64,000 nucleotides of DNA from Bdellovibrionales bacterium RIFOXYD12_FULL_39_22 (GCA_001770205.1 MEQL01000056.1:1-64000); one strand, 5' to 3'. Positions 43,642-54,980 are shown, numbered from the stretch's first letter. Notes: generated from the letters alone by a model not told the origin. Numbers and translations: made by a program.

Positions 43642-45057
43642 ATGAGTTTTACTGAATTAGGAAGAGTGATTGAGACTCTCGGAAAGGAAAGAGGAATTGA
43701 CAAGAAAGTTGTGGTTGAAGCAATTGAGCAAGCTTTCCTGGTGACAGCAAGAAAAAAATTTGGACTGCAGGGCGAATACGAAACTCGCTACAATGCGGAA
43801 GATGATGACGTTGAGATCTATCAATACAAAAGCGTTGTTAATGTAGTGAAGGATCCAATCCTAGAGATTATTTTAAACGATGCAAAAGTGTTAGATGCAG
43901 ATGTAGAGGTTGGAGATCAGGTTGGTATTAGAATTGAAAATCCAAACTTTAGTCGGGTGGATGTACAAACTGCCAGGCAAATTATTTTTCAAAAGGTCCG
44001 AGATGCCGAAAGAGAAATATTGTTTGCGGAATTTAAGCACAGAGAAAAAGAGATGATTACTGGTACGGCCACTCGTTATGAACGGGGTAACATCGTGGTT
44101 AATTTAGGGAAAGCAGAGGCCATATTGCCTCGGAGAGAAATAATTCCCAGTGAAAATTTTAAGCCTGGAGATAGAATTCAGGCCTATTTATCAGAAGTTG
44201 TTATGACAAATAGGGGGCCAGAAATTCGTTTGTCCAGAACTTCTCCGATGTTCTTGGTTAAACTTTTTGAAAACGAAGTTCCAGAAATTCAAGATGGGAC
44301 TATTGAAATTAAATCTGCCGCTCGTGAGCCAGGCCAGAGAGCAAAGATTGCTGTTCGTTCGACTGATCGAGAAATTGATCCGGTTGGAGCGTGCGTTGGA
44401 ATGAAGGGAAGTCGTGTCCAGAATATCGTTAACGAATTGCAAGGTGAAAAAATCGACATTGTTAAATGGTCTGATGAATTGACCGAATTTGCGAGGGCCG
44501 CACTGGCCCCAGCAGAAATTGCTAACATCATGATTGATTCTGCTAACGGTTCGTTAGATGTGGTAGTGGAAGATGATCAGCTCTCGTTGGCCATTGGCCG
44601 CAAAGGGCAAAATGTCAGATTGGCCGCCATGCTTAGTGGATATAAAATTAATATAATATCTAAAACCAAGCTGCAGTCAAAAATTAAAAGATCCACAGAA
44701 AATCTGTTGCAGATTACCACGATTAACGATCCTAGAGCGCAAGTACTGGTTCAATCTGGTATCATGAGCGTGGCAGATTTAAATGATATGACTTCGGAAG
44801 AGTTGCGCGAAATCTTAAACGTAGAGATTAACATCGCAGAAGCAATTTTGGCAGAAACCAAGGCCGCCGTGGAAAATGATACAGTTAAACTTGTTCCCAC
44901 AGAAGAGGAAGAAATTGTTTCGGCCTCTGCAGTTCCTGCATACAAAGGGATTTTAGATGGCGATAGCAAGGAAAGTACACCAGCAGAGCAAAAATCTAAG
45001 TTCTCTGATGCGGAAAAGAGATTGCGTGAGGAGTTGGCCGCTTTTAAATTGAAATAG
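43642..45057 (+). CDS. nusA: Transcription termination/antitermination factor NusA
   Basis: A 471-residue RNA-binding elongation factor. The N-terminal RNA polymerase-binding domain (1-125), S1 domain (about 135-200, GTATRYERGNIVVNLG) and two KH domains (about 200-345, with GACVGMKGSRVQ and AIGRKGQNVRLA) are all visible. The C-terminus includes one helix-hairpin-helix unit with an IMSVADLNDM motif. GGAAGG lies five bases before the ATG. It follows rimP by 43 bases, as in most bacteria. The ylxR and ribosomal protein genes often found between nusA and infB are absent. Confidence 0.96.
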   Translation: MSFTELGRVIETLGKERGIDKKVVVEAIEQAFLVTARKKFGLQGEYETRYNAEDDDVEIYQYKSVVNVVKDPILEIILNDAKVLDADVEVGDQVGIRIENPNFSRVDVQTARQIIFQKVRDAEREILFAEFKHREKEMITGTATRYERGNIVVNLGKAEAILPRREIIPSENFKPGDRIQAYLSEVVMTNRGPEIRLSRTSPMFLVKLFENEVPEIQDGTIEIKSAAREPGQRAKIAVRSTDREIDPVGACVGMKGSRVQNIVNELQGEKIDIVKWSDELTEFARAALAPAEIANIMIDSANGSLDVVVEDDQLSLAIGRKGQNVRLAAMLSGYKINIISKTKLQSKIKRSTENLLQITTINDPRAQVLVQSGIMSVADLNDMTSEELREILNVEINIAEAILAETKAAVENDTVKLVPTEEEEIVSASAVPAYKGILDGDSKESTPAEQKSKFSDAEKRLREELAAFKLK

Positions 45058-45111
45058 CTAATAGAGATTTTGTTTTTTGTAACGTATGTGTAAATAAAAT
45101 GTGGAGTGGTG

Positions 45112-48003
45112 ATGGCAAAGAAAATTTTTGAATTGGCCAAAGAGATGAATCTGGGGGCAATTGAGTTGGTAGAAAAACTGAAGGCCGGTGGTTTCGCAGT
45201 TCGAAATCATATGTCAGAGTTATCCGACGAAGATTTAACGAAAGTGGCAGAACTATTCGCTCCCAAGGAAGCAGAGACTTCGCCGCCAAAAAAAGTAGTT
45301 AAAAAAGTTGTTAAGAAAAAAACGGAAGGAACGCCGGCCAAAAGTTCCCCGGCAACTGTTTCATCTACTGGAATTGCCACCGCAGAGGCCAATAAAGATC
45401 TTGATAAGAAAAGCGATGCGGCCAAGAAAAAAGGCATTGTTGTTCGCAAAAAGGGAATGATTGCGGAAACAACCGATAAAGAAAATTCTACAGATATGCA
45501 GCAGCATTATGAGGCAGTAGAGACAGAACAATCTCATGAGATGGCCGATGATGTTACTACAGAGGAGAGAGTAGAGTTTAATGAGATTGAAAACAATGCG
45601 GTAGAAGCAGAAAACATCACAGATATTGAGGTTGGGCAACACAAGACGCCAGATCATAGCGATGAAAATAAAGAAATTGCTAGCGTGGCCACGCCGCAAA
45701 TTTCTACTTCCAAGCGGCCTTCTCGCCCAAGTGGACTTAGAGTAGTCTCTGTTCCAGTTGTTTCGGAAAAGAAGGTTGTGGCCACTCCAGAGAAGCATTC
45801 GTCGGCCCAGGATAAAGGCGGACAACCGGAAGAAAAAGTGCATCGCTTTACGCCAGTATATATTCCACCAGCAGCAACAGCTGGTGGGAAAAAAGTTGCA
45901 ACTGAGCTTGTAGAGTTTGATGACGCTGATTCTAAAGATGAGAAAAATCACTCCAAAAAGCGCATGGGGGGATTGGCCTCCATGATGTCGGGAAAAATTA
46001 AAGGTGGCGCAAAAATTCGTGACATAAATCTTTTTAGAGCAGAAGACGAATTAAAGTCATATACCGCACTTGGTAGTCTAGGTCGTCCGCTCTATTCGCA
46101 GATGAAAAAGAAAAAGATATACAATGGGCCATCTGACTATACCCATATTACGGAAACCAAAGAATCCAAAAGAGTGATTCATCTTCATCAAGGTGGAACT
46201 ATTTTGGAGATTGCTCAAAAACTAAAAATAAAATTTGAAGCGTTGGCCGACCAGGTTTTAGATATTAATTTACTGGTTAATCCAGAGGATTATGTTGGGA
46301 TAAAACTGGCGCAAGAGATCGCCGCCCTTTATAGCTATCGCGTTGAGGATGTGGCCTTTGATGAGCAAGAAGTTATTGGAAAGGTCGAGTTGAGCGAAGA
46401 TCAAAAAAATAATTTACCGCTGAGAAACCCCATTATTACCATTATGGGACATGTCGATCATGGAAAAACAACGCTTCTTGATTATATTAGACACGAAAAA
46501 GTTGCAGCGGGAGAAGCTGGAGGAATTACTCAACACATTGGAGCTTATTCGGTGAAGGTTGGAGATAGTACGCTAACTTTCTTAGATACCCCCGGACACG
46601 CCGCTTTTGCAGCGATGAGACAGCGAGGTGCCCAAGTCACTGATATTGTAGTTTTGGTAGTGGCGGCAGATGATGGGGTTATGCCTCAGACAGTAGAATC
46701 TATTCGTTTTTGCAAGAATGTTGAAGTGCCAATGATTGTGGCCATTAACAAGATGGATAAGGAAGGAGCAAATCCTGATCGAATCAAGCAAGCGTTGACA
46801 GAATTTGAAATTACTCCGGAGGAATGGGGTGGAACCACCCAATTTGTAAATATTTCGGCACTAAAAGGCGATGGAGTAGATAATTTGCTAGAGGCCATTG
46901 CTTTGCAAGCGGAAATTTTAGAATTGCGTGCTGATCCTAAGGGCCCAGCGCAAGGCTTTGTTGTGGAGTCCAAAATTGAACAAGGTAGAGGCCCGGTAGC
47001 AACTGTTTTAATTCAAAGTGGGACACTAACTAAGGGTGATTATGTGGTAGTGGGAGAATGCTATGGACGCGCCCGAAGCTTAACTGATCATCGCGGCGAA
47101 CAATTACAGGAAGCTGGCCCATCCACTCCTGTACAAATTTTAGGTATAGATGAACCGCCCAACCCTGGAGATATTTTACACACAGTTAAAAACGAGCGAG
47201 AGGCCAAAAAAATTGTAAGTAATCGAACGACAGAGAGAAAAGAGTTAGAGCAATCTCCAACGCAGAAAAAGCTTTCTTTAGAAGATTTCTTTACTTTGAG
47301 TCAAGATAGTACTTCAGATCGAAAAGAGCTTAAATTGGTTATACGTGCAGACGTTAATGGTTCTTTTGAAGCAATAAAACAGTCAGTTGAGCCTTTGTCT
47401 AATAGCGAAGTGGCGGTGAAAGTTATTGGTGGAGGCGTCGGCCCTATTACTGACAGCGATGTAAGCTTGGCCAGCTCCTCTTCGGGATTCATTATTGGCT
47501 TTAATATGCGTCCGGTTACTACTGCAAGAAAACTTGCGGAATTAAAAGGCGTGGATATTAAGACTTATTCGATAATTTATGAATTATTAAATGACATAAA
47601 ATTGGCAATGGAGGGATTATTAACTCCAGAGACAAGTGAAGCATTTATCGGTCGTGCCGAGGTTAAGGACACATTCGTCATTCCAAAGGTCGGAGTTATT
47701 GCTGGCTCAATGGTCATTGATGGAAAAATAGAACGCGGATGTAAGATTCGACTATTGCGAGATGGGAAAATTGTTCACGATGGACAGCTATCTTCACTTA
47801 AACGCTTTAAAGATGACGCTAAAGAAGTTAATAATGGTTATGAGTGTGGTATCGCGCTAGAGAAATTTAATGACATAAAGGTTGGAGATATTTTCGAAGC
47901 ATATAAAATTGAGATTAAGAAGCGAACGCTGGAAGACGTTGCTAAGGATGAGGCCAAGGCGGCCAAAAATAGTGCTAAAGCAGAGCATCATGCCTCTGTG
48001 TAA
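45112..48003 (+). CDS. infB: Translation initiation factor IF-2
   Basis: A 963-residue GTPase that brings initiator tRNA to the ribosome. The N-terminal IF2N helix ([20 protein letters not shown]) is followed by about 300 residues of charged, low-complexity Lys/Glu sequence. The G domain begins near residue 440 ([18 protein letters not shown]). Domains II to IV follow, ending with the C2 domain that recognises formyl-Met. GGAG five bases before the ATG at 45112 picks this start over two GTG codons just upstream. Confidence 0.96.
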   Translation: MAKKIFELAKEMNLGAIELVEKLKAGGFAVRNHMSELSDEDLTKVAELFAPKEAETSPPKKVVKKVVKKKTEGTPAKSSPATVSSTGIATAEANKDLDKKSDAAKKKGIVVRKKGMIAETTDKENSTDMQQHYEAVETEQSHEMADDVTTEERVEFNEIENNAVEAENITDIEVGQHKTPDHSDENKEIASVATPQISTSKRPSRPSGLRVVSVPVVSEKKVVATPEKHSSAQDKGGQPEEKVHRFTPVYIPPAATAGGKKVATELVEFDDADSKDEKNHSKKRMGGLASMMSGKIKGGAKIRDINLFRAEDELKSYTALGSLGRPLYSQMKKKKIYNGPSDYTHITETKESKRVIHLHQGGTILEIAQKLKIKFEALADQVLDINLLVNPEDYVGIKLAQEIAALYSYRVEDVAFDEQEVIGKVELSEDQKNNLPLRNPIITIMGHVDHGKTTLLDYIRHEKVAAGEAGGITQHIGAYSVKVGDSTLTFLDTPGHAAFAAMRQRGAQVTDIVVLVVAADDGVMPQTVESIRFCKNVEVPMIVAINKMDKEGANPDRIKQALTEFEITPEEWGGTTQFVNISALKGDGVDNLLEAIALQAEILELRADPKGPAQGFVVESKIEQGRGPVATVLIQSGTLTKGDYVVVGECYGRARSLTDHRGEQLQEAGPSTPVQILGIDEPPNPGDILHTVKNEREAKKIVSNRTTERKELEQSPTQKKLSLEDFFTLSQDSTSDRKELKLVIRADVNGSFEAIKQSVEPLSNSEVAVKVIGGGVGPITDSDVSLASSSSGFIIGFNMRPVTTARKLAELKGVDIKTYSIIYELLNDIKLAMEGLLTPETSEAFIGRAEVKDTFVIPKVGVIAGSMVIDGKIERGCKIRLLRDGKIVHDGQLSSLKRFKDDAKEVNNGYECGIALEKFNDIKVGDIFEAYKIEIKKRTLEDVAKDEAKAAKNSAKAEHHASV

Positions 48004-48026
48004 TACACTACAGCGTGGAAGGTTTT

Positions 48027-48401
48027 ATGAATACAACCGGTAATAAGAAGAATAACTTTAAAAAAGAGCGCTACCAAGAGATGGTTTTACAGGAGGTAAA
48101 TCTGTTGCTGCGCACTAAGATGTCTGATGCACGGTTGCAGCGAGTGACAATTACCAAAGTGGAATTAACAGCAGACTACTCAATTGCCAAGCTATATTGG
48201 GATGTTTTTGATAGCACAATTAAAGTCCAAGTAGAAAAGGCAATAGTGGGAGTAGCTCCCAAGATTCGTTCAATGTTGGCCACCATTTTAAAGGTTCGTC
48301 ATACACCGCAAATTCATTTTTTATATGATGCCCAATTTGAGTCAGAGCATAATATTATTCAGATTTTACAAGAAGAAGTAAAGTTGGGAAAAAATTACTA
48401 A
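48027..48401 (+). CDS. rbfA: 30S ribosome-binding factor RbfA
   Basis: A 124-residue KH-fold protein that helps process the 16S rRNA 5' end. The pattern ERYQEMVLQEVNLLL, then TITKVELTADYSIAKLYW, then RHTPQIHFLYD is that of RbfA. The ATG at 48027 is served by AAGG four bases away; a GTG four codons upstream is rejected. The next gene starts right after the stop (TAAATG). Confidence 0.92.
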   Translation: MNTTGNKKNNFKKERYQEMVLQEVNLLLRTKMSDARLQRVTITKVELTADYSIAKLYWDVFDSTIKVQVEKAIVGVAPKIRSMLATILKVRHTPQIHFLYDAQFESEHNIIQILQEEVKLGKNY

Positions 48402-49391
48402 ATGTATTCTAAAATGGCCGAGCAGTCATTCCGCTATTCTCCGACTGTTTTTAATATTTTTAAATCGGCCGGACAGACTTCGTATGACGTTGTTCGTCTA
48501 CTAAAAAAAATTCTTCCAGGTGATTTTGGTAAAATTGGCCATTTTGGTACGCTGGATCCATTTGCATCTGGAGTATTGCTAGTGGGGGTCGGAGGTGCGG
48601 CCAGATTAAATGAACTTATTCATGAGAAGCTTCCCAAAACCTACTTGGCCATTGGTAAACTGGGAGTGCAAACGGATTCGGGAGATCCTACCTCGCCGGC
48701 AATTAATTTTGATAGTTCAGAATATTTACAAACAGTTATTGCAAAATTTGACAAAAAGTTTATCGAAGACTTTTTGCGACAAAAATTTTTAGGCGATTAT
48801 TGGCAATCACCACCTAAACATTCCGCTACTAAATTTCAAGGGCGTGCATTACATGAATGGGCCCGCGAAGGTGTGGAAATAAAAAAGGAAGCAGTAAAGA
48901 GAGTTATTTATAAAATTGAAGTAGTAAAATATGCTTTTCCCTATCTGAGTGTGCGATTTGAGGTTGGCAGTGGAACCTATATTCGCACTTTATTTGAAGA
49001 TTGTGCAAGAGAGCTTGGTACATTGGGGTCTTTAGTGGGATTGGTGCGAGAATCAATTGGACAGATGCACATGCGCGATTCATTGAATTTATCTAGAATG
49101 ATGCCGAGAATAAGGGGATTGTCTGGAGAAGAGATAATGCGTCAGGGAGTTCCGATTGAAAGGGTGTTAAAATTTGGAGTAATTGTTTTGAATGAAAAGA
49201 TGAGCTTTAAATTTAATAATGGTGTCCAATTGTCGGGTGAGGATTTGAAAGATTGTCAGCGTATTGGCCAAGAAATTATGGGATCGCACCGATGGATTTC
49301 TGGAAAAAATTCAGATAGATTATTAGGATTGGCCGAAGAGCTAAAAAACGGAGCAGGCAGTCTGCTTCGTCCATTAATTATTTTTTCGTAG
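48402..49391 (+). CDS. truB: tRNA pseudouridine-55 synthase TruB
   Basis: A 329-residue enzyme that makes pseudouridine 55 in the T loop of tRNAs. Diagnostic are FNIFKSAGQTSYDVV (the KPxGxTS region, with S in place of P), GHFGTLDPFASGVLLVGVG with the catalytic Asp, and the SGTYIRTLFEDCARELG block. The C-terminus is longer than in short TruB forms. The start directly follows the rbfA stop, so the two are coupled. Confidence 0.94.
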   Translation: MYSKMAEQSFRYSPTVFNIFKSAGQTSYDVVRLLKKILPGDFGKIGHFGTLDPFASGVLLVGVGGAARLNELIHEKLPKTYLAIGKLGVQTDSGDPTSPAINFDSSEYLQTVIAKFDKKFIEDFLRQKFLGDYWQSPPKHSATKFQGRALHEWAREGVEIKKEAVKRVIYKIEVVKYAFPYLSVRFEVGSGTYIRTLFEDCARELGTLGSLVGLVRESIGQMHMRDSLNLSRMMPRIRGLSGEEIMRQGVPIERVLKFGVIVLNEKMSFKFNNGVQLSGEDLKDCQRIGQEIMGSHRWISGKNSDRLLGLAEELKNGAGSLLRPLIIFS

Positions 49392-49413
49392 GATATTAAA
49401 GGAGTAAAAAAGT

Positions 49414-50061
49414 ATGAAATTATTTTTATGTTTAGCAATGATGGTGTCATCAGTAATCGCCGAAGAAACTTCGGGAACGATTGAAAAAGGATTAAGAATT
49501 TTAGAAATCAAGGCCGATACTGCCGAGAATAACTATACTGTATATCGTGGCGATTATGTAAAATTCAAATTAGATCCGGCACTGAAAGAAATAGAATTTA
49601 ATATTCCTGATTTGCAGTTTAAAGAGAAGGTCTCTTCTGATTTAGATAAGTCGAAGTTAGTAAAAATGGCAAAGGTCGGAGAGTTTTCGTATACGCTAGG
49701 TAATTTTAAAGGAAAAATTAAAGTTATCGAATATCAGCAGGCCAACTATAAATTCATTGAGGCCAAAGAGGCCAAAGAGTTGATTGATAATGTACGGCCC
49801 CTCATTATCGATGTTCGAACTGCTGGAGAATATGCACAGGGTAAAATTGCTGGGTCATTGCTTATTCCTATAGATGAAATACAAATGCGATATTCGGAAA
49901 TAGAAAAATATAAAAACCAGGATGTATTTATTTACTGCGCAAGTGGAAATCGAAGCACTGTGGCCGCTCGAATTTTAATTAATAATGGATTTAAGCGCAT
50001 CTATAATCTTAAAAATGGTATTGCCGGCTGGCAGGCCAGTGGTTATTCAGTAGAAAAGTAA
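49414..50061 (+). CDS. Exported rhodanese-domain protein
   Basis: A 215-residue protein with a signal peptide (MKLFLCLAMMVSSVIA). Residues about 25-108 form a beta-rich, cupredoxin-like domain (VYRGDYVKFKL, GEFSYTLGNFKG). Residues about 112-213 are a rhodanese domain with active-site C175 in YCASGNRS and the conserved IDVRTAGEYAQGKIAGS. This arrangement suggests sulfur transfer or thiol chemistry in the periplasm; the substrate is unknown. AAAGGAG lies eight bases before the ATG, 22 bases after truB, so it may share that transcript. It meets the glycosyltransferase gene tail to tail with one base between. Confidence 0.88.
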   Translation: MKLFLCLAMMVSSVIAEETSGTIEKGLRILEIKADTAENNYTVYRGDYVKFKLDPALKEIEFNIPDLQFKEKVSSDLDKSKLVKMAKVGEFSYTLGNFKGKIKVIEYQQANYKFIEAKEAKELIDNVRPLIIDVRTAGEYAQGKIAGSLLIPIDEIQMRYSEIEKYKNQDVFIYCASGNRSTVAARILINNGFKRIYNLKNGIAGWQASGYSVEK

Positions 50062-50062
50062 A

Positions 50063-51136
50063 TTATTTTTTAGCATATATTTCTAAATAGCGCTGGGCCG
50101 CCATTTTCCAGGAAAAAGAAGAGGTATGAGCAATTGCCTTAGTAGCATAGGAAAGAGGGTCTCTTGCAACGGTTGCTAGTTGGCGTAAAATCACTTCTCG
50201 CATATGTTCTGCTTGAAAATTTTCAAAATAAAAAGCATGCGGCCCGCCAATTTCTGGAAGGCCAGTGTGGCGGGATAGAAAAACTGGCCGCCCCAAACTC
50301 ATGGCCTCTGCAACGGGAATACCAAATCCTTCAAAAAGTGAAGGAAATAAAAGAGCTTCGCAATTTTTATAAAGCCAAAACTTATCCTCTTCGCTAATGG
50401 TCCCCGGCATTATGAAGCGATTTGTTAGTCCAGCGTCTTTTAATTGTTGCAAAATATTTTGGGCATAAGGGTGAAAAGTTGTTCCGGCCAAAATGAAATT
50501 ATATTCGGGCATAGAGCGCGCTAAATCGATTAATACATGAAAGTTTTTTTTTGGCAAAATAGCACCAATGGAAAAGAAAAACTTACTCTTAGAATCAAAT
50601 GAATTAAAAAAAGTTGGCCGATGGGGACTATCAAAATGGGTAAGTGCAATACCGTTATAAATAACGGAGGCCTTGGATGGATCAATTGTTAAGCTTTCGC
50701 TAACTTGTTTTTTGGTAAATTGTGAAATAAAAACTACGTGGGTGGCCCGATCAATTTTTTTTTGCAAAGTTTTTTTATAGCGATTAAGAACACGTGGGGA
50801 ACGCTTGCTTTCAAAAATGAAGTTTAAATCATGAATGGTTAAAATATAGCGAGTTTGACGATTGCCTGGCAAGTAAGGAGAGTCCTGGTGTGTGGCATGC
50901 CATACCTTTGATTTGGGGGCCAGAAAAGATAGGTTTTTATAAATTTTATTCAAAATAAGTGGAGGGTTATTATTTCGATGGCCGGCAAAGATAGTTGAGG
51001 ATTTTGGTGGCAAAAGAAAGTGCAGTTTATTTTCGAAAGAATTGGCCAAAAGCTCGCGGCCCAGGTGATAACAAAACTGACCTAGTCCGCTAAAGGGATC
51101 TTGTATTTTTTCCATTTCAACGATAACATCAAACAT
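50063..51136 (-). CDS. Family 4-type glycosyltransferase
   Basis: A 357-residue GT-B glycosyltransferase that transfers sugar from a nucleotide sugar. The C-terminal half shows the family signature FSIGAILPKKNFHVLI, FPSLFEGFGIPVAEAMSLG (the E-x7-E motif) and a final SWKMAAQRYLEIY. The open frame extends 42 codons further, but that part runs into the promoter of the divergent glyS gene. The ATG at 51136 has GGGGA seven bases ahead and begins with MFDVIVEMEK, so it is preferred. It could act on lipopolysaccharide, capsule or exopolysaccharide; no neighbours help to choose. Confidence 0.86.
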   Translation of the reverse strand: MFDVIVEMEKIQDPFSGLGQFCYHLGRELLANSFENKLHFLLPPKSSTIFAGHRNNNPPLILNKIYKNLSFLAPKSKVWHATHQDSPYLPGNRQTRYILTIHDLNFIFESKRSPRVLNRYKKTLQKKIDRATHVVFISQFTKKQVSESLTIDPSKASVIYNGIALTHFDSPHRPTFFNSFDSKSKFFFSIGAILPKKNFHVLIDLARSMPEYNFILAGTTFHPYAQNILQQLKDAGLTNRFIMPGTISEEDKFWLYKNCEALLFPSLFEGFGIPVAEAMSLGRPVFLSRHTGLPEIGGPHAFYFENFQAEHMREVILRQLATVARDPLSYATKAIAHTSSFSWKMAAQRYLEIYAKK

Positions 51137-51170
51137 GCCTATTCCCCTATGATATTGATATAGATGAGCG

Positions 51171-51199
51171 TTGGTTAGGCCATCATATTCAAGGATAAT
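51171..51199 (+). promoter_or_regulatory. Candidate promoter for glyS
   Basis: TTGGTT at 51171-51176, 17 bases, then GATAAT at 51194-51199 (5 of 6). The leader to the GTG at 51238 is about 32 bases. Its position supports the shorter start of the divergent glycosyltransferase. Confidence 0.5.
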
Positions 51200-51237
51200 C
51201 CAAAGAACAAATATAAAAAGCATCAAGGAGCAATATT

Positions 51238-52560
51238 GTGTCAGAAAGTAATTTGAAATCAATGGCAGAATTAGTCAGTTTATCCAAGCGAAGAGGTTAT
51301 GTTTTTCAAAGTTCAGAAATTTATGGCGGACTTGGCTCATGTTGGGACTATGGCCCGTTGGGGGTGGAGCTTAAAAAAAATATACAGGCCCGCTGGTGGA
51401 AGGCCATGACTTATCGTGAGGATATTTCGGGAATTGATGCTTCTATTTTGATGCATCCAACGGTTTGGAAGGCATCGGGACATATAGATAACTTCACCGA
51501 TCCATTAGTTGATTGCAAAAAATGTAAAGCACGCTTTAGAGAAGATCAAATTGACCTAACAAAACCATGTCCGGCCTGCGGTGAGAAGGGAAGTTTTACC
51601 GAACCTCGTGCTTTCAATTTGATGTTTAGTACAAAAATGGGAGCAGTTGAAGATGCTGCCTCCACTATCTATCTGCGTCCAGAAACTTGCCAGGGTATTT
51701 TTACAAATTTTTTAAATGTGCAAGCGACGATGCGTCTGAAGTTGCCGTTTGGGATTGCTCAAATAGGTAAAGCATTCCGTAATGAAATTACTCCTGGGAA
51801 TTTTATTTTTAGAACTCGCGAATTTGAGCAGATGGAGATGCAATACTTTGTTCGGCCGGGGACGCAGATGGAGCACATGGAAAAATGGAAAGAGATTCGT
51901 TGGAACTGGCATCTAGAAAATGGCCTCCGCCCAGAACGATTACGCTGGGCCCCACACACTAAACTTGCCCACTATGCAGATGCTGCAATTGACATTGAAT
52001 ATGAATTTCCGATGGGGTGGGGAGAGATGGAGGGAATTCACTCTCGAACCAATTTTGATTTAACCCAGCATCAACAATATTCTGGGAAAAATTTACAGTA
52101 TGTTGATCAGGCAGATAATAACAACAAATATATCCCTTACGTTATTGAGACATCTGTAGGAAGCGATCGAACAATTCTTGCATTAATGTGTGATGCTTAT
52201 CGCTTGGAAAATGAGGGGGGCGGAGAGAGTGAACGGACTGTAATGCGATTTAAGCCAGACATCGCACCTATAAAAGTTGCTGTTTTGCCGCTGATGAAAA
52301 AGACTGACTTAGAAGATAAAGCGCGGCCAATTTTTGCAGATATACAAAAAAATTACCGTGCGGAATATGACACTTCTGGTTCCATTGGTAAGCGTTATCG
52401 GCGACAAGATGAAATAGGAACCCCCTTCTGTATCACAGTAGATTATGACTCCTTAACCGATAATGCGGTTACTGTGCGAGAACGTGATTCAATGAAACAA
52501 GAGCGGATTGCGATTGATAATTTGAAAAGATACTTAAGTGACAAGTTGCAACTAAATTGA
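51238..52560 (+). CDS. glyS: Glycyl-tRNA synthetase, homodimeric alpha2 type
   Basis: A 440-residue class II synthetase of the eukaryote/archaea-like alpha2 form, not the alpha-beta GlyQ/GlyS form common in proteobacteria. Motif 1 is in [18 protein letters not shown]; a zinc-binding CKKC...CPAC follows at about 92-118; motif 2 is [22 protein letters not shown]; motif 3 is [13 protein letters not shown]; the anticodon domain starts at PIKVAVLPL. The start is GTG, with GGAG seven bases ahead. Its last bases overlap the next gene (TTGA). The tRNA-Gly at the left end of the window could be among its substrates. Confidence 0.94.
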   Translation: MSESNLKSMAELVSLSKRRGYVFQSSEIYGGLGSCWDYGPLGVELKKNIQARWWKAMTYREDISGIDASILMHPTVWKASGHIDNFTDPLVDCKKCKARFREDQIDLTKPCPACGEKGSFTEPRAFNLMFSTKMGAVEDAASTIYLRPETCQGIFTNFLNVQATMRLKLPFGIAQIGKAFRNEITPGNFIFRTREFEQMEMQYFVRPGTQMEHMEKWKEIRWNWHLENGLRPERLRWAPHTKLAHYADAAIDIEYEFPMGWGEMEGIHSRTNFDLTQHQQYSGKNLQYVDQADNNNKYIPYVIETSVGSDRTILALMCDAYRLENEGGGESERTVMRFKPDIAPIKVAVLPLMKKTDLEDKARPIFADIQKNYRAEYDTSGSIGKRYRRQDEIGTPFCITVDYDSLTDNAVTVRERDSMKQERIAIDNLKRYLSDKLQLN

Positions 52561-53486
52561 GCGATTATTCTTTTATGATGAATAGTTTGCAAAAATATTG
52601 TCAAAAAGAATTGGCCAAGCAAAAATTTGATTGTTTGGCCGTCGGAGCGTTTGATCTAAATTCCGCAGAGATTTTTTTTTTTGAATTAACTAAAAATAAA
52701 TCCTATCTTAATACTTCCCCAATTTATTTTGATTTGGCCAGCTTGACTAAACCACTTACTTTGGGCGTTCTTTATTTAGAGAATGAAAAAATATTTGATG
52801 AAGAGATGCTTTTGCTTCTTGAACATAGGGCCGGACTACCGGCCCATGGGAGACTGGCCAAGAGTGAGTGGCGAGATTTTATTTCGTCTTATGCCATAAA
52901 AGCTACAACTACGACTTATTCAGATTTTTCCGCACTACGATTAATGCTGGAGTTAGAAAAAAAACTAGGTGTTAATTTAAAAAAACGCTGCGAGACCTAT
53001 TGGGACCAAGAACTTTTATATTGGAAAGATTTATCTCCTGGCAAAAATTGTGCTGTCACAGGATTGCGCGGGGGGCGAGAAATAACAGCTGTTGTGCATG
53101 ATGACAATGCTTTTGTGCTTGATGAATTTGTTGTTCACGCTGGACTCTTTGCTACCGTAGAGGGATTGTGCAAAACTCTGATAAATATTAATAAAAAATT
53201 AAATCTTCAAAAAAAAATTCTAGATGTATTGGCCACCAAAAAAGAGGGGCGCTTCGTACGGGGATGGGATATTGCCACCGGAGAGACTTCATTGGCCGGG
53301 CCAGGGTTCGTAGGCCCCACAATCGGTCATTTGGGATTTACGGGAACTTCTTTATGGATTGATTTAAAAAGCGGTAAGGGATATGCCCTTCTAACCAATT
53401 ATACTCAATATGCTAACTATGAACGGATGGCCTTAAATAAACTACGACGTGAGGTAGGTAGTTTTATTTGGAATAATTTTACCTAA
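52557..53486 (+). CDS. Beta-lactamase-fold serine hydrolase
   Basis: A 309-residue protein of the serine beta-lactamase/penicillin-binding-protein-like family (class C type). The SxxK motif is S62-L-T-K65. A Y-S-D motif (YSDFSALR, near residue 121) stands where Y-x-N is usual, and HLGFTGT near residue 258 is the third motif. There is no signal peptide, so it is cytoplasmic or the N-terminus is anchored otherwise. It overlaps glyS by four bases (TTG start in TTGA) and precedes mpl by 15 bases. With mpl next to it, cutting of recycled muropeptides is a reasonable guess. Confidence 0.78.
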   Translation: MSDYSFMMNSLQKYCQKELAKQKFDCLAVGAFDLNSAEIFFFELTKNKSYLNTSPIYFDLASLTKPLTLGVLYLENEKIFDEEMLLLLEHRAGLPAHGRLAKSEWRDFISSYAIKATTTTYSDFSALRLMLELEKKLGVNLKKRCETYWDQELLYWKDLSPGKNCAVTGLRGGREITAVVHDDNAFVLDEFVVHAGLFATVEGLCKTLININKKLNLQKKILDVLATKKEGRFVRGWDIATGETSLAGPGFVGPTIGHLGFTGTSLWIDLKSGKGYALLTNYTQYANYERMALNKLRREVGSFIWNNFT

Positions 53487-53501
53487 GAAGGAAGGTGAGA
53501 G

Positions 53502-54956
53502 ATGGATCTTTCCAGCATGATTTCGATTGATGATTTAATAAAAAAACAAGACACAATGAAGCGCATATTTTTTTATCGTATTTGCGGAACAGGAATGGGG
53601 GCAGCGGCCTGTTTACTCAAAGAGAAAGGCCTGGCGGTGGAAGGAGGAGACAGTGTTTATGCACCACCTATGAGTGATTATTTAAAAAGATTAAAGATCC
53701 CGTGTCACCTACTTAGTGAAGTTAGTGAAGAGGATTTAAAAAAATTTGATCTGATTGTTGTTGGGAACGTTGTCCCTCGTGACGGGATAGATGCTAAGCG
53801 CATAGAAAAATCAGGAGTGCCCTTTGTCTCTTTTCCACAGGCCCTGGGAGCACTTGTGCTAAGGAATATAAACGTTGTGGGTATTGCGGGTACACATGGG
53901 AAGACAACAACGACTTATTTGGCAACACAACTTTTTGAAAAGCTAGGTGAGAACCCAGGATATTTAGTGGGAGGAGTTATTGAGGGTAGAAATTCTGCTG
54001 CGCTGGGAAATGGCAAGTACTTCTTCATTGAGTCTGATGAATATGATAGTGCCTACTTTGATAAAATATCTAAGTTTAGAAATTATTTTATCAATGATTT
54101 GATTTTAACTTCCTTAGAGTATGATCATGCAGATATTTTTGCCAACGTAGAGGCAATAAAAGATCAGTTTCGAGCGGCGATGCCAAATATTGATGGAAAA
54201 TTTATTTTCAATACTGATTTTTCAGATCTTCGCAATTTGAGTGAGGAGTTTTTTAAAAACGGGCCTTATTCTGAACGAGAAGTTTTTTTCTATGGAGATA
54301 ATTATAAACCAGGCCCTCGGATTATGTTGGCCACCTCCTCAGGAACAACCTTTAAAATTAACTTCAAAGAGCAGGAGTATCTCTTTAAAACTAATATTAC
54401 TGGTAAGCAAAATATTTTAAATCTTTCGGCCACGATTATTTATGCTTTAACGGAAGGATTTACCTATCAGGCAATTAATCATGCCATTGCGGATTTAAAA
54501 ATGGTGAAGCGTCGGCAAGAATATAAGGGGCAATACAAAGGAGCTATTTTTATCGATGATTTTGCTCATCACCCCAGCGCCATTTCTATTACTTTGGATG
54601 CTATTAAAACCACACATCCAGAAAAAAATCTCATTGCTATTTTTGAACCGGCCTCCGCCACTGCGCGTAGTGCTATTTTTGAAAAAGAATATCTCAATGT
54701 TTTTGGACAGAGTATTTTGGCCATTATTTTACGGCCAGAGCGAGAAACTACAGCAATAAATAGCAACACCTTGGATGTGTTTAAGCTGGCCCAGGGACTA
54801 TCGGCCAAAGGCGTGAGGGCAGTAGGAGTAGAGAGCTTGGAAGTGTTAATTGAGATGATTGAAAATAATGCTAGCGATAAAACGATTTTTGCTTTTTTAA
54901 GTAATAGTACTATGCGGGGTTTCTGGCAGAGTGAATTTGCGAGTAAGATAAAATGA
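53502..54956 (+). CDS. mpl: UDP-MurNAc:tripeptide ligase (murein recycling)
   Basis: A 484-residue Mur ligase of the Mpl type, which joins recycled L-Ala-D-Glu-meso-DAP to UDP-MurNAc. Seen: FYRICGTGMGAAACLLKEKG at the N-terminus, the P-loop GIAGTHGKTTTT near 130, a SDEYDSAYFD segment specific to Mpl, and DDFAHHPSAI in the C-terminal domain. The presence of Mpl implies a DAP-containing wall. AAGGTGAGAG precedes the ATG. It sits between the serine hydrolase and a secreted SleB-like protein, forming a wall-related cluster. Confidence 0.93.
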   Translation: MDLSSMISIDDLIKKQDTMKRIFFYRICGTGMGAAACLLKEKGLAVEGGDSVYAPPMSDYLKRLKIPCHLLSEVSEEDLKKFDLIVVGNVVPRDGIDAKRIEKSGVPFVSFPQALGALVLRNINVVGIAGTHGKTTTTYLATQLFEKLGENPGYLVGGVIEGRNSAALGNGKYFFIESDEYDSAYFDKISKFRNYFINDLILTSLEYDHADIFANVEAIKDQFRAAMPNIDGKFIFNTDFSDLRNLSEEFFKNGPYSEREVFFYGDNYKPGPRIMLATSSGTTFKINFKEQEYLFKTNITGKQNILNLSATIIYALTEGFTYQAINHAIADLKMVKRRQEYKGQYKGAIFIDDFAHHPSAISITLDAIKTTHPEKNLIAIFEPASATARSAIFEKEYLNVFGQSILAIILRPERETTAINSNTLDVFKLAQGLSAKGVRAVGVESLEVLIEMIENNASDKTIFAFLSNSTMRGFWQSEFASKIK

Positions 54957-54980
54957 TGTAATTTATGGAGATGTTTGTTG

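Noticed and set aside
51137-51262. N-terminal extension of the glycosyltransferase
   Set aside because: It overlaps the glyS promoter and start, and the family's N-terminus begins at the later ATG.
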